DNA from: Candidatus Accumulibacter appositus
GTDB taxonomy: Bacteria; Pseudomonadota; Gammaproteobacteria; Burkholderiales; Rhodocyclaceae
NCBI GenBank assembly: GCA_000585055.1
Contig: JEMX01000066.1
Location: 33,094 to 97,093 of the forward strand
Direction: 5' to 3'
DNA: 64,000 nucleotides
A program made the translations under genes and the position numbers. This document shows positions 44,163 through 51,815 of the stretch, piece by piece (the first letter of the stretch is position 1; each line of letters opens with the position of its first letter). The notes below the pieces were generated by a model. It was not told the origin of the DNA. It worked only from the letters and a program-made list of their open reading frames with translations, and searched no databases.

Positions 44163-45416
44163 TCAGGCGCCGACGTTCAAGCGCTCATCGATCAGTTCGA
44201 TCCAGTGGCGCACCGGCATCGCGCTGCCACTCTGCAGATGCGTCTGACAACCGATATTGGCCGTCACCATGACTGCCGGCGAACCGGCGGCCATGGCCGC
44301 CAGCTTGTTGTCGCGCAGCTGCTTGGCAAGTACCGGCTGGCTGATCGAGTAAGTCCCCGCCGAGCCGCAGCACAGGTGCGGATCGGCGACCGGCGAAAGC
44401 TGATAACCGGCAGCTGCCAGCAAGGTCTCGACGACACCGCGAATCTTCTGCGCGTGTTGCAGCGTGCAGGGCGAGTGGAATGCGACGCGCTGACCGCTGT
44501 CGGCCCCCGCCTGGCGCAGCAAGGCAGCCAGCGGCTCCTGCTCGGCGGCCAGCACTTCGGAGGCATCGCGGGTCATGGCGGCGATGCGCGCGGCCTTGTC
44601 GGCGTAGGCCGGATCGTCTTTCAGCAAGTTACCGTACTCGCGCACGTGCTCGCCACAACCCGAGGCAGTCATTATGAAGCCCTCGACGCGGCCGCTCTCG
44701 ACGTCTGGCCACCAGGCATCGATCACCTGCCGCATGTCGTCGAGTGCCTTCTCCTGTGCGTGCAGGTGATAGCGCAGCGCACCGCAACAACTGGCCCTCG
44801 GTGCCTCGATCAACTCGATGCCCAGCCGGTCGAGAACCCGTGCCGTCGCGGCATTGGTATTCGGCGTCAGGATCGGCTGCACGCAACCGGCAAGGGCAAT
44901 CATTCGTCGCCGGTGCCCGCTGCTCCGCGGCCAGGGCCGGGCAGCGCCCTCCGCCACCATCGGCACTTTTTCGGCCAGAACCGCCGGCAACAGCGGCCGC
45001 ATCAACTGGCCCATGGCCACGGCCGGTTTGAAGATCCAGCGCCGCGGCAGCGCTTCGCAGAGAAGGAAACGCGTCGCGCGCACTGCCAGCGGCCGCGGCA
45101 CGCGCTCCTCCATGACCTCGCGCCCGATTTCGAGCAGGCGATGATAGCGCACGCCCGACGGACAGGTCGTCTCACAGGAGCGGCAGCTCAGGCAGCGATC
45201 GAGGTGCAGCTGTGTCGTTTCGCTGACCGGCTGCCCTTCGAGCATCTGTTTGATCAGATAGATGCGCCCGCGCGGCCCGTCGAGCTCGTCGCCGAGCAAC
45301 TGGAAAGTCGGGCAGGTCGCGGTGCAGAAACCGCAATGCACACAGCTGCGCAGAATTGCGTCGGCCTCGCGCCCGGCAGGCGTGTCCTTGATGAAATCAG
45401 CAAGATTGGTTTGCAT
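44163..45416 (-). CDS. glcF: Glycolate oxidase iron-sulfur subunit
   Basis: A 417-aa protein with two 4Fe-4S motifs, CVHCGFCTATCP (residues 25-36) and CLSCRSCETTCP (about 75-86), and two CCG-type domains (SCCGAL, LCCGSAG) that bind further cofactor or FeS, as in GlcF and heterodisulfide reductase D. It passes electrons from the FAD subunits GlcD/GlcE to the quinone pool at the inner membrane. Order glcD, glcE, glcF with 13 bases between glcE and glcF is as in E. coli. Confidence 0.95.
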   Translation of the reverse strand: MQTNLADFIKDTPAGREADAILRSCVHCGFCTATCPTFQLLGDELDGPRGRIYLIKQMLEGQPVSETTQLHLDRCLSCRSCETTCPSGVRYHRLLEIGREVMEERVPRPLAVRATRFLLCEALPRRWIFKPAVAMGQLMRPLLPAVLAEKVPMVAEGAARPWPRSSGHRRRMIALAGCVQPILTPNTNAATARVLDRLGIELIEAPRASCCGALRYHLHAQEKALDDMRQVIDAWWPDVESGRVEGFIMTASGCGEHVREYGNLLKDDPAYADKAARIAAMTRDASEVLAAEQEPLAALLRQAGADSGQRVAFHSPCTLQHAQKIRGVVETLLAAAGYQLSPVADPHLCCGSAGTYSISQPVLAKQLRDNKLAAMAAGSPAVMVTANIGCQTHLQSGSAMPVRHWIELIDERLNVGA

Positions 45417-45429
45417 GGTCAGCGAACTC

Positions 45430-46503
45430 TCATAGTCCCGGATACATCCGGCCGCGGTTGAAAACCCCTTGCGGATCGAAGGCGCGCTTCAGATTGCGAT
45501 GAATCCGCAGCAGCGCTGCCGGCAGTGGCTGGAAAACGCCCTGCGCAGCTTTCGCGGCATCGTCGGCACGAAACAGCGTCGCATGGCCGCCGGCCTTGGC
45601 CGCCGCGACGCGAATTGCGCGTTCGTCGCCCTCCCGCAACCAGCGTTGGGCGCCGCCCCACTCGATCAGCGTCGGGCCGGGAAGCGCCTGCGGCGGCGCG
45701 GCCGACGGCAAGGACAAGCGCCACAAGGGCGCGTCACCGGTAAAGTAGGCAAAACTCTGCTCGCGCAGCGCTTGCCAGAAAGCTGCTGCCAGACCGTCTG
45801 CCAGCGCCTCGCCGCCGAGATGCCGCTGCGCCGCGGCGACCGCCGCAGCGGCTCCCGACAGACGCAGGGTCAGCATTCCGTCGTGCCAGGCAGAAGCCGA
45901 AATCGGCAAGGGCCGGCCACCCCACTCGTTTAGTTTTTTCAGCGCCGAAGTCTCGTCGATCGCAAAACGCAGGCTCTTCTCGGCGACCGGTAGCGGTAGA
46001 ACCTTGAGCGATACCTCGAGCACGATGCCCAGCGTACCGAGGCTGCCGGCGAGCAGGCGGGCAACGTCGTAACCGGCGACATTCTTCATCACCTGGCCGC
46101 CAAAGGAGAGTACTTCGCCAGAACCATTCAACAGCTTGACGCCGAGAACATAATCGCGCAGGGCACCGACAGCCTGGCGGCGCGGTCCGGAAAGGCCGGC
46201 AGCGAGCATGCCGCCAACCGTCGCCGCCGGCCCGAAGTGCGGCGGCTCGAACGGCAGCCACTGCCCTTTTTCGGCCAGCGCCGCCGCCAGTTCGCGCAGC
46301 GGCGTGCCGGCACGCGCGGTGACCACCAGCTCGGTCGGTTCGTAGGCGACGATGCCGCGATAGCCACCGACCTCGAGCACCTCGCCCTGCTCCGGGCAAC
46401 CGTAAAAGAGCTTGCTGCCACCGCCACGAATCGCCAGGCCACGGTCGGAACTTGCTGCGTCGGCCACACGACCAATCCAGTCATCGATCAATTCTTCCAT
46501 CAC
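45430..46503 (-). CDS. glcE: Glycolate oxidase FAD-binding subunit
   Basis: A 357-aa subunit with an FAD_binding_4 domain: LAIRGGGSKLFYG, VVTARAGTPLRELAAAL, ATVGGMLAAGLSGPRRQAVGALRDYVLGV. The C-terminal region is shorter and more variable than in GlcD, as expected. It overlaps glcD by 4 bp (ATGA). It forms the GlcDEF complex oxidising glycolate to glyoxylate. Confidence 0.94.
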   Translation of the reverse strand: MMEELIDDWIGRVADAASSDRGLAIRGGGSKLFYGCPEQGEVLEVGGYRGIVAYEPTELVVTARAGTPLRELAAALAEKGQWLPFEPPHFGPAATVGGMLAAGLSGPRRQAVGALRDYVLGVKLLNGSGEVLSFGGQVMKNVAGYDVARLLAGSLGTLGIVLEVSLKVLPLPVAEKSLRFAIDETSALKKLNEWGGRPLPISASAWHDGMLTLRLSGAAAAVAAAQRHLGGEALADGLAAAFWQALREQSFAYFTGDAPLWRLSLPSAAPPQALPGPTLIEWGGAQRWLREGDERAIRVAAAKAGGHATLFRADDAAKAAQGVFQPLPAALLRIHRNLKRAFDPQGVFNRGRMYPGL

Positions 46504-47981
46504 AGCCTCGGCGAAGTGGCAGCGTTACCGGCGCGGGCCAGGGTGTACTCGCGGCAGCGGGCGAGCGTCGGAACGCCCTTGCCGGGGTTGAGCAGCCCGT
46601 GCTCGTCGAAAGCCGCTTTCAGGCGATGAAAGGCGGCAATTTCGGCCAGACTGAACTGCTCGGCCATGACGTCGACTTTTTCGATACCGACGCCGTGCTC
46701 GCCGGTGATGGTGCCGCCGAAGCGCACCGACAGCTCAAGGATCTCGGCGCCAAAAGCCACCGCCCGATCGAGTTCTCCGGGCTGATTGGCGTCGTACATG
46801 ATCAGCGGATGCAAATTGCCGTCGCCGGCATGAAAGACGTTCGCACAACGCAAGGCGTATTTTTCCGACAGGCCGTTGATCGCTTCCAGCATCTCGGCCA
46901 GCCGCTTGCGTGGGATTGTCCCGTCCATGCACAGGTAGTCGGGAGTCATCCGCCCAACCGCCGGAAATGCCGCCTTGCGTCCGGCCCAGAACTTCAGTCG
47001 CTCGGCTTCATCCCGAGAAACGCGAATCCCCGAGGCGCCGCTGTTCTCGAGGACTGCCGTCATGCGGCCGATCTCTTCGGCCACCTCTTCGGGCGTCCCG
47101 TCCGATTCGCAGAGCAGGATGGCTTCGGCATCCATGTCGTAGCCCGCATTGACGTAGGGCTCGACGGCGTGGATCGCCTTCTTGTCCATCATTTCCAGCC
47201 CGGCCGGGATGATGCCAGCGGCGATGATGCTGGCCACTGCATCGCCGGCCTGCCGCACATCACCAAAGGAAGCGATCACCACCTGCGCCAATTCCGGCTT
47301 CGGCGTCAGTTTGACGGTCACTTCGGTGATCATCGCCAGCAAGCCTTCGGAGCCATTCATCAGCGCCAGCAGGTCGTAGCCCGGCGCGTCCAGCGCCGCG
47401 TTGCCGAACTCGACGATCTCGCCCTCGATGGTCAGGCCGCGGACACGCATGACGTTGTGCACGGTCAGGCCGTACTTCAGGCAATGCACGCCACCGGCGT
47501 TCTCGGCGACGTTGCCGCCGATGGTGCAGGCGATCTGGGAGGAGGGGTCGGGCGCGTAGTAGAGCGCGTGCGGCGCCGCCGCTTCGGAGACCGACAGATT
47601 GCGCACTCCCGGCTGCACAACCGCCGTGCGCGACACGGGATCGACACTGATGATCTTCTTGAGCTTGGCCAGCGAGACGAGAACTCCGTCACGGTGCGGC
47701 GTCGCCCCTCCCGAGAGACCGGTCGCCGCACCGCGTGCCACCACCGGCACTTTCAGCTCGTAGCAGACCTTGAGGATCGCCTGCGCCTGCGCTTCGTCCG
47801 CGGGCAGGGCAACGATCAAGGGTAATTGCCGATAGGCGGTGAGGCCATCGCAATCGTAGGGGCGCATCTCTTCTTCCTCGACCAGCAGCGCCTGCGCTGG
47901 CAACAATGCCCTGAGACGCTTGATCAAGGCCTGCCGGTCAACCGCAAAGCGTCGCTCGGCAACGCTACTTTCGATGCTCAT
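46500..47981 (-). CDS. glcD: Glycolate oxidase catalytic FAD subunit
   Basis: A 493-aa FAD enzyme of the GlcD/lactate dehydrogenase family. The FAD-binding domain has VVARGAATGLSGGATPHRDGVLV and IACTIGGNVAENAGGVHCLKYGLT (each split here only by description). The C-terminal FAD-oxidase domain has HAGDGNLHPLIMYD and the GTITGEHGVGIEK motif. The first gene of glcDEF, with its regulator 79 bases upstream on the same strand. Confidence 0.95.
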   Translation of the reverse strand: MSIESSVAERRFAVDRQALIKRLRALLPAQALLVEEEEMRPYDCDGLTAYRQLPLIVALPADEAQAQAILKVCYELKVPVVARGAATGLSGGATPHRDGVLVSLAKLKKIISVDPVSRTAVVQPGVRNLSVSEAAAPHALYYAPDPSSQIACTIGGNVAENAGGVHCLKYGLTVHNVMRVRGLTIEGEIVEFGNAALDAPGYDLLALMNGSEGLLAMITEVTVKLTPKPELAQVVIASFGDVRQAGDAVASIIAAGIIPAGLEMMDKKAIHAVEPYVNAGYDMDAEAILLCESDGTPEEVAEEIGRMTAVLENSGASGIRVSRDEAERLKFWAGRKAAFPAVGRMTPDYLCMDGTIPRKRLAEMLEAINGLSEKYALRCANVFHAGDGNLHPLIMYDANQPGELDRAVAFGAEILELSVRFGGTITGEHGVGIEKVDVMAEQFSLAEIAAFHRLKAAFDEHGLLNPGKGVPTLARCREYTLARAGNAATSPRL

Positions 47982-48060
47982 GTCGAGTTCCTCGAATCAG
48001 GAAATGCTTGACTTCGTGTCGATTGTGTCAGGGCAACGGCGTAGCCGTTGAAGACACTAC

Positions 48061-48813
48061 TCATTGCTGCTCGTCGCGTTGCTCGCTGACCAGATCGTCG
48101 GCCAGTACGATACCGACGCGCCGGGCGGCGCAGCGGACATGCTCATGGGAATGATGGCGCGCGCGCGCCGGATCGCCAGCGGCAACGGCCGCGAAGATCA
48201 GGCGGTGCTCGGCCTGTGCCTCCTGCGGCAAGGCGCCATTGCGACCGGGCATGGTCCAGGCCAGACGACGCGACTCGGAAAAATGCCGGCCGAGGAATTC
48301 CAGCAGGCGATGCGTGTAGCTGTTGTGGGTCGCGGCGGCGATTGCCAGATGAAAATCGTCGTCGGCTTCGGAACCATCGCTGCCACTGGCCAGCGCATCG
48401 TCCATGGCGTGCAGGAAGCACTCGATGGCGGTGATGTCGGCGGGCAGGCGACGACGCGCCGCCAACTCGGCAATCGAGCTTTCCACCATCGCCCGCAACT
48501 CGAAGATCTCGCGTAGCTCGACCTGCGCCGGGCCATCGCCCTGCCAGAACCTGAAATTCAGACTTTTCGGAACCAGGGCGACGAACGCGCCCGCGCCCTG
48601 CCGGGTCTCGACGCGACCATCGGCCTTGAGACGCGCCACCGCCTCCCGGATGACCGCACGGCTGACACCAAAGGTCTCAGCCAGCGCTTTCTCGACCGGC
48701 AACTGCTCGCCCGGCTTGATCTCGCCGCGCGCAATCCGCCCTTCCAGGGCGATCGATACTTCCTCGCTCAAGCGCGGCCGACGAACAATTCTCTTCAGCT
48801 CATTGGTAAGCAT
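48061..48813 (-). CDS. FadR-type GntR regulator, GlcC-like
   Basis: A 250-aa transcription regulator. The N-terminal winged helix has LSEEVSIALEGRIARGEIKPGEQLPVEKALAETFGVSRAVIREA (described in part) and RVETRQGAGAFV. The C-terminal FCD domain has the metal/ligand residues D and H in DDDFHLAIAAATHN, and EHRLIFAAVAAGD, EHV. It sits just upstream of glcDEF and probably responds to glycolate or a related acid. The ATG at 48813 is preferred over a TTG at 48834, because that TTG lies inside a perfect palindrome of the type bound by this family. Confidence 0.85.
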   Translation of the reverse strand: MLTNELKRIVRRPRLSEEVSIALEGRIARGEIKPGEQLPVEKALAETFGVSRAVIREAVARLKADGRVETRQGAGAFVALVPKSLNFRFWQGDGPAQVELREIFELRAMVESSIAELAARRRLPADITAIECFLHAMDDALASGSDGSEADDDFHLAIAAATHNSYTHRLLEFLGRHFSESRRLAWTMPGRNGALPQEAQAEHRLIFAAVAAGDPARARHHSHEHVRCAARRVGIVLADDLVSEQRDEQQ

Positions 48814-48821
48814 GGGAACCC

Positions 48822-48836
48822 AGTTGTCTGACAACT
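48822..48836. promoter_or_regulatory. Candidate autoregulatory operator of the GlcC-like regulator
   Basis: AGTTGTC-T-GACAACT is a perfect 15-base palindrome. Its core TTGTCTGACAA fits TNGTNNNACNA, the pattern described for the FadR-subfamily regulator LldR and resembled by PdhR-type sites. It lies 9 bases before the ATG at 48813. Confidence 0.65.
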
Positions 48837-48974
48837 TGGCTGCAGCATACTACAAGCCGCGTCCGATGCAATACCAGCCCTTGCCGGCAGAAACCCTCTA
48901 AGCACTGCCGCACACGGCTGGCATGCAGAGTCGACGCTCGGCAAAGCCGTGCCGTTGGCGCATATGCGGTCCAG

Positions 48975-49002
48975 TCGACCATTCCCGCTTTGCTGCTACA
49001 AT
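48975..49002 (+). promoter_or_regulatory. Possible sigma-70 promoter of the SulP gene
   Basis: TCGACC at 48975-48980 and TACAAT at 48997-49002, spacer 16, lie about 80 bases before the ATG at 49082 in the divergent gap with the GlcC-like gene. Confidence 0.4.
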
Positions 49003-49081
49003 CTGCCGCTCGCTGCGCCGCTGCCCGAATCGCCTGCAAGCCACAGCCGGCGGCAGCCGAACGAACCGTCGAGGGAACAAA

Positions 49082-50941
49082 ATGTCCGCCATCGTTAGCC
49101 ATCTGAATCGCGTCTTGCCCGGATTGATGCCGCTGGTCAGGTACCGTGCCGCCGACTGGCCGCACGATATCCGAGCCGGTCTGTCGGTGGCCGCTGTGGC
49201 CATCCCGATCGCCATCGCCTATGCGCAACTGGCCGGTTTCAGCCCGTCGACCGGCCTGTACGCCTCGATCCTGCCGATGGTCGTCTACGCCTTCGCCGGC
49301 ACCTCGCGGCAGCTGATCATTGGTCCCGACGCCGCGACCTGCGCCATGCTGGCGGCAGTGATCGCGCCTCTGGCGGCTAGCAACAGCGGCCTTTACCTCT
49401 CCTACAGCATCGCACTGACGCTGCTCACCGGCCTCTTCTGCCTGTCGGCGAGCTTTCTTCGCCTGGGCGGCCTGGCCGACTTTCTGGCCCGACCGATCAT
49501 CATCGGCCTGCTCAACGGCGTCTCGCTGTCGATCATGATCGGTCAGGTCGGCAAGGTCCTCGGCAGCACGCCGGAGGCCACCCGCTTCTTCAAACAGCTC
49601 ATGGAGATCCCACACCTGGTGGTCACCGCCCATTGGCCAACCGTCGTCCTGTCGATCTGCTGTGCGGCGGTGATGTTCTTCCTGCCGCGGTACACCAAAG
49701 TGGTTCCGGCGTCGCTGGTAACCATGGCTCTGGCCGGTCTGGCTGCCTTCCTGCTCGGGCTGGGCGACATGGGGGTGGCGCTGATCGGTCCGGTGGCCGC
49801 TGGCCTGCCTGATCTGGTGATACCCGAGTTGCACCTCGACGTCGTCGGCGAACTGGCCGCCTCGGCGGCCGGTCTGGCTCTAGTCTTGTTTACCAGCGGC
49901 ATGCTCACCGCGCGCAGCTTTGCCGAACGCAACGGCTACGACATCGATGTGGACCGCGAATTTGCCGCCTTCGGCCTGGCCAATATCGTCTCGGCACTAT
50001 CGCAGGGCTTTGCCGTCACTGGCGCCGATTCGCGTACCGCGGTCAGTGACGCCAACGGCGGCCGCACGCAGATGGTCAGCATTGTCGCCGCGCTGGCGAT
50101 TTCCCTGTTGCTGCTGGTCGGCACAGGCTCGCTGGCTTGGCTGCCAATCCCTGCATTAGGCGTGGTGCTGCTCTTCGCCTCATGGCACCTGCTCGATTTC
50201 CAGGTCTTCAAGCGCTACCAGTTGATCGAGCGCTCGGCGGTGGTCCTCGGGGTGATCACCATGCTCGGGGTGCTCGCCTTCGGCGCGATCAAGGCCATCA
50301 TGCTCGCCGTGACACTGGCGCTGCTGATGTTCATCCGCAAGGTCGCCCGTCCGGACTGCGAAGAACTGGTCAATGTTCGTGGCCGGGCCGGGCTCTACAA
50401 CCACAAGCTGTTTCCCGACGCAGCAACGATCGACGGCCTGCTGCTTCTGCGCTTCTGCGGTCCGCTGGTCTTCTTCAATGCCAATCATTTCCGCGCCGAA
50501 GTGCATCGGGCAATCGCCCGCCAGCCGAAGCCCGTCGAACGTGTGGTGCTCGACATGATCGCCATGACCGATGTCGACATCACCGGCATCGATACCCTGG
50601 GGCGGCTTGACAGTGAACTGGCGGCAAAGAACATCACCCTCGTGCTCGCGGGAAGACAGGTCGAGTTCGAGCAATGGTTGCAGACCACCAAACACCCCGA
50701 CGCGGCACTGCGCCAACGCGCTTTTCCGACCATGCGCCAGGCGGTTCGCCATTGGCGCGGGCGCGACGGTGCGCGCAGCACCATCGACGAGGCAGCCGTC
50801 ACCCCGGCGGACACCCGTGGGTTGGCGACCGAGGAAGCGCCCGCACCGGCACAGGCGGTAGAGACGGTGGTGGTGGTGGAGACAACAAAGCCCCCAGCCG
50901 AGCCTAACGGTCATGACACGAAGGGACACCTCAAATCATGA
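49082..50941 (+). CDS. SulP family anion transporter with STAS domain
   Basis: A 619-aa inner-membrane transporter of the SLC26/SulP family. The N-terminal motif GLSVAAVAIPIAIAYAQLAGFSPSTGLYASI (in part) and the repeated membrane segments fit a 14-segment fold. The C-terminal cytoplasmic STAS domain is near residues 455-565 (LLRFCGPLVFFNANHFRAEV, DVDITGIDTLGRLD). Substrates of the family include sulfate, bicarbonate and dicarboxylates, and cannot be told here. The ATG follows GAGGGAAC. The last residues NGHDTKGHLKS and the TGA are supplied by a copy of the dispersed repeat. Confidence 0.92.
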   Translation: MSAIVSHLNRVLPGLMPLVRYRAADWPHDIRAGLSVAAVAIPIAIAYAQLAGFSPSTGLYASILPMVVYAFAGTSRQLIIGPDAATCAMLAAVIAPLAASNSGLYLSYSIALTLLTGLFCLSASFLRLGGLADFLARPIIIGLLNGVSLSIMIGQVGKVLGSTPEATRFFKQLMEIPHLVVTAHWPTVVLSICCAAVMFFLPRYTKVVPASLVTMALAGLAAFLLGLGDMGVALIGPVAAGLPDLVIPELHLDVVGELAASAAGLALVLFTSGMLTARSFAERNGYDIDVDREFAAFGLANIVSALSQGFAVTGADSRTAVSDANGGRTQMVSIVAALAISLLLLVGTGSLAWLPIPALGVVLLFASWHLLDFQVFKRYQLIERSAVVLGVITMLGVLAFGAIKAIMLAVTLALLMFIRKVARPDCEELVNVRGRAGLYNHKLFPDAATIDGLLLLRFCGPLVFFNANHFRAEVHRAIARQPKPVERVVLDMIAMTDVDITGIDTLGRLDSELAAKNITLVLAGRQVEFEQWLQTTKHPDAALRQRAFPTMRQAVRHWRGRDGARSTIDEAAVTPADTRGLATEEAPAPAQAVETVVVVETTKPPAEPNGHDTKGHLKS

Positions 50942-51026
50942 AAGTCGTGACCGCCCCCCTCTTCCCCCGGCCCTTCTCCCACAGAGGGGAGAAGGGAGTT
51001 TCTTGCGTCGCATGCGCGACTTTCAC
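50906..51026 (+). repeat. Dispersed hairpin repeat, copy 7 (internal deletion)
   Basis: The left end AACGGTCATGACACGAAGGG and CAAATCATGAAAGTCGTGACC is intact, as is the right end CGTCGCATGCGCGACTTTCACGG, but the two central palindromes (ATTCCGGC stem and GGGAGCATGCTCCC) are missing. The first 36 bases are coding in the SulP gene. Confidence 0.85.
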
Positions 51027-51056
51027 GGTAGGGCACAATAGGCGGCCGCTTTTCAC

Positions 51057-51080
51057 CAGCCGGCCAGCCTAGGCCGGCTG
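51057..51080. terminator. Hairpin downstream of the small hypothetical gene
   Basis: CAGCCGGCC-AGCCTA-GGCCGGCTG, a perfect 9-bp stem, lies between the convergent SulP and hypothetical genes. No clear T-run follows on either strand, so it may end transcription weakly or only stabilise 3' ends. Confidence 0.4.
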
Positions 51081-51090
51081 ACGGGGGGGG

Positions 51091-51369
51091 TCAGCCCGCC
51101 TTTTCGTTTTCCAGCGCCTTGGAAGTGATGTGTTCGTACAGGCCGATCAGTTTTGCCGCCAGCTCGTGATATTCCGGATTCCGCGCGACCATCGGCTTCA
51201 GGTCCTCGGTATCGGCAAAGACGCGCTCCAGAAACGCGATATCCATGTCGTCAAGCTTGGCGCCAGCATCGACCTTTTCCTTCAGATCGATGGCGCGCGG
51301 CAGCCGGTCATTTTCCAGGCGCGCCAGCACCACCGCCGCCAGCCCCTTGTCATCCGCTTCCTGACTCAT
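51091..51369 (-). CDS. Small soluble hypothetical protein
   Basis: A 92-aa acidic, helical protein (MSQEADDKGLAAVVLARLE..., LKEKVDAGAKLDDMDIAFL, YHELAAKLIGLYEHITSKAL by parts). No family recognised. AAGGA lies 7 bases before the ATG at 51369, which excludes a 13-residue in-frame extension. The regular heptad-like spacing of Leu, Val and Ile suggests a small helical bundle. Confidence 0.65.
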   Translation of the reverse strand: MSQEADDKGLAAVVLARLENDRLPRAIDLKEKVDAGAKLDDMDIAFLERVFADTEDLKPMVARNPEYHELAAKLIGLYEHITSKALENEKAG

Positions 51370-51815
51370 CGCTCGTTCCTTCTCCAATTGTGGCGCCGAT
51401 GTGGCCACTGCAGTCGGGGATAATGCCAGCTCTGGCGAACAGAAGGCAAGCGCTGGCAGACCTCACGGAGGATGAGGATGCTTGCAGCAGGGCGAGCTCA
51501 GTCCCGAGCAGCTGCCTCGCCGGCGATGGCGTGGATCACACGCCGTTACATAACCGGGACAGAGCGCCAACAGATCATCAGCGCGCGATTGATTAATATT
51601 CGTTCCGTTGCTGCCGCGCTCCCCTCCCCCTCCCCGCGCGGCGGTGATCGTAGCACCCGGCCCGCCCAGACTCTCCCTCTGTGCGGGCCGTTCCCTTTCT
51701 GGCAAGCTGTACGACGATCAAGCGCCTTGCCAGCGGTGACCCGGTCGCCGGAGTAAGGCGCCGAACCATGCAGACAGGAAAAACTGCCCCCCGCCAACCT
51801 CGTGGAGTGATGATG
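51370..51815. other. Intergenic stretch without a supported gene
   Basis: A 446-base divergent gap between the 92-aa hypothetical gene and the M16 peptidase gene. CGGCCCGC near 51659 and GCGGGCCG near 51683 could pair around a 17-base loop. A short frame starting at 51478 behind GGAGG is too short and atypical to call. I see nothing else. Confidence 0.5.

Noticed and set aside
42499..44247. Plus-strand frame of 582 codons opposite the acyl-CoA synthetase
   Set aside because: The minus-strand product has all ANL-family motifs. The plus frame has none.
51478..51756. Small gene behind GGAGG in the gap before the M16 peptidase
   Set aside because: Low-complexity, Arg/Ser/Pro-rich product with no family and overlap with the peptidase leader. 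Not enough support.
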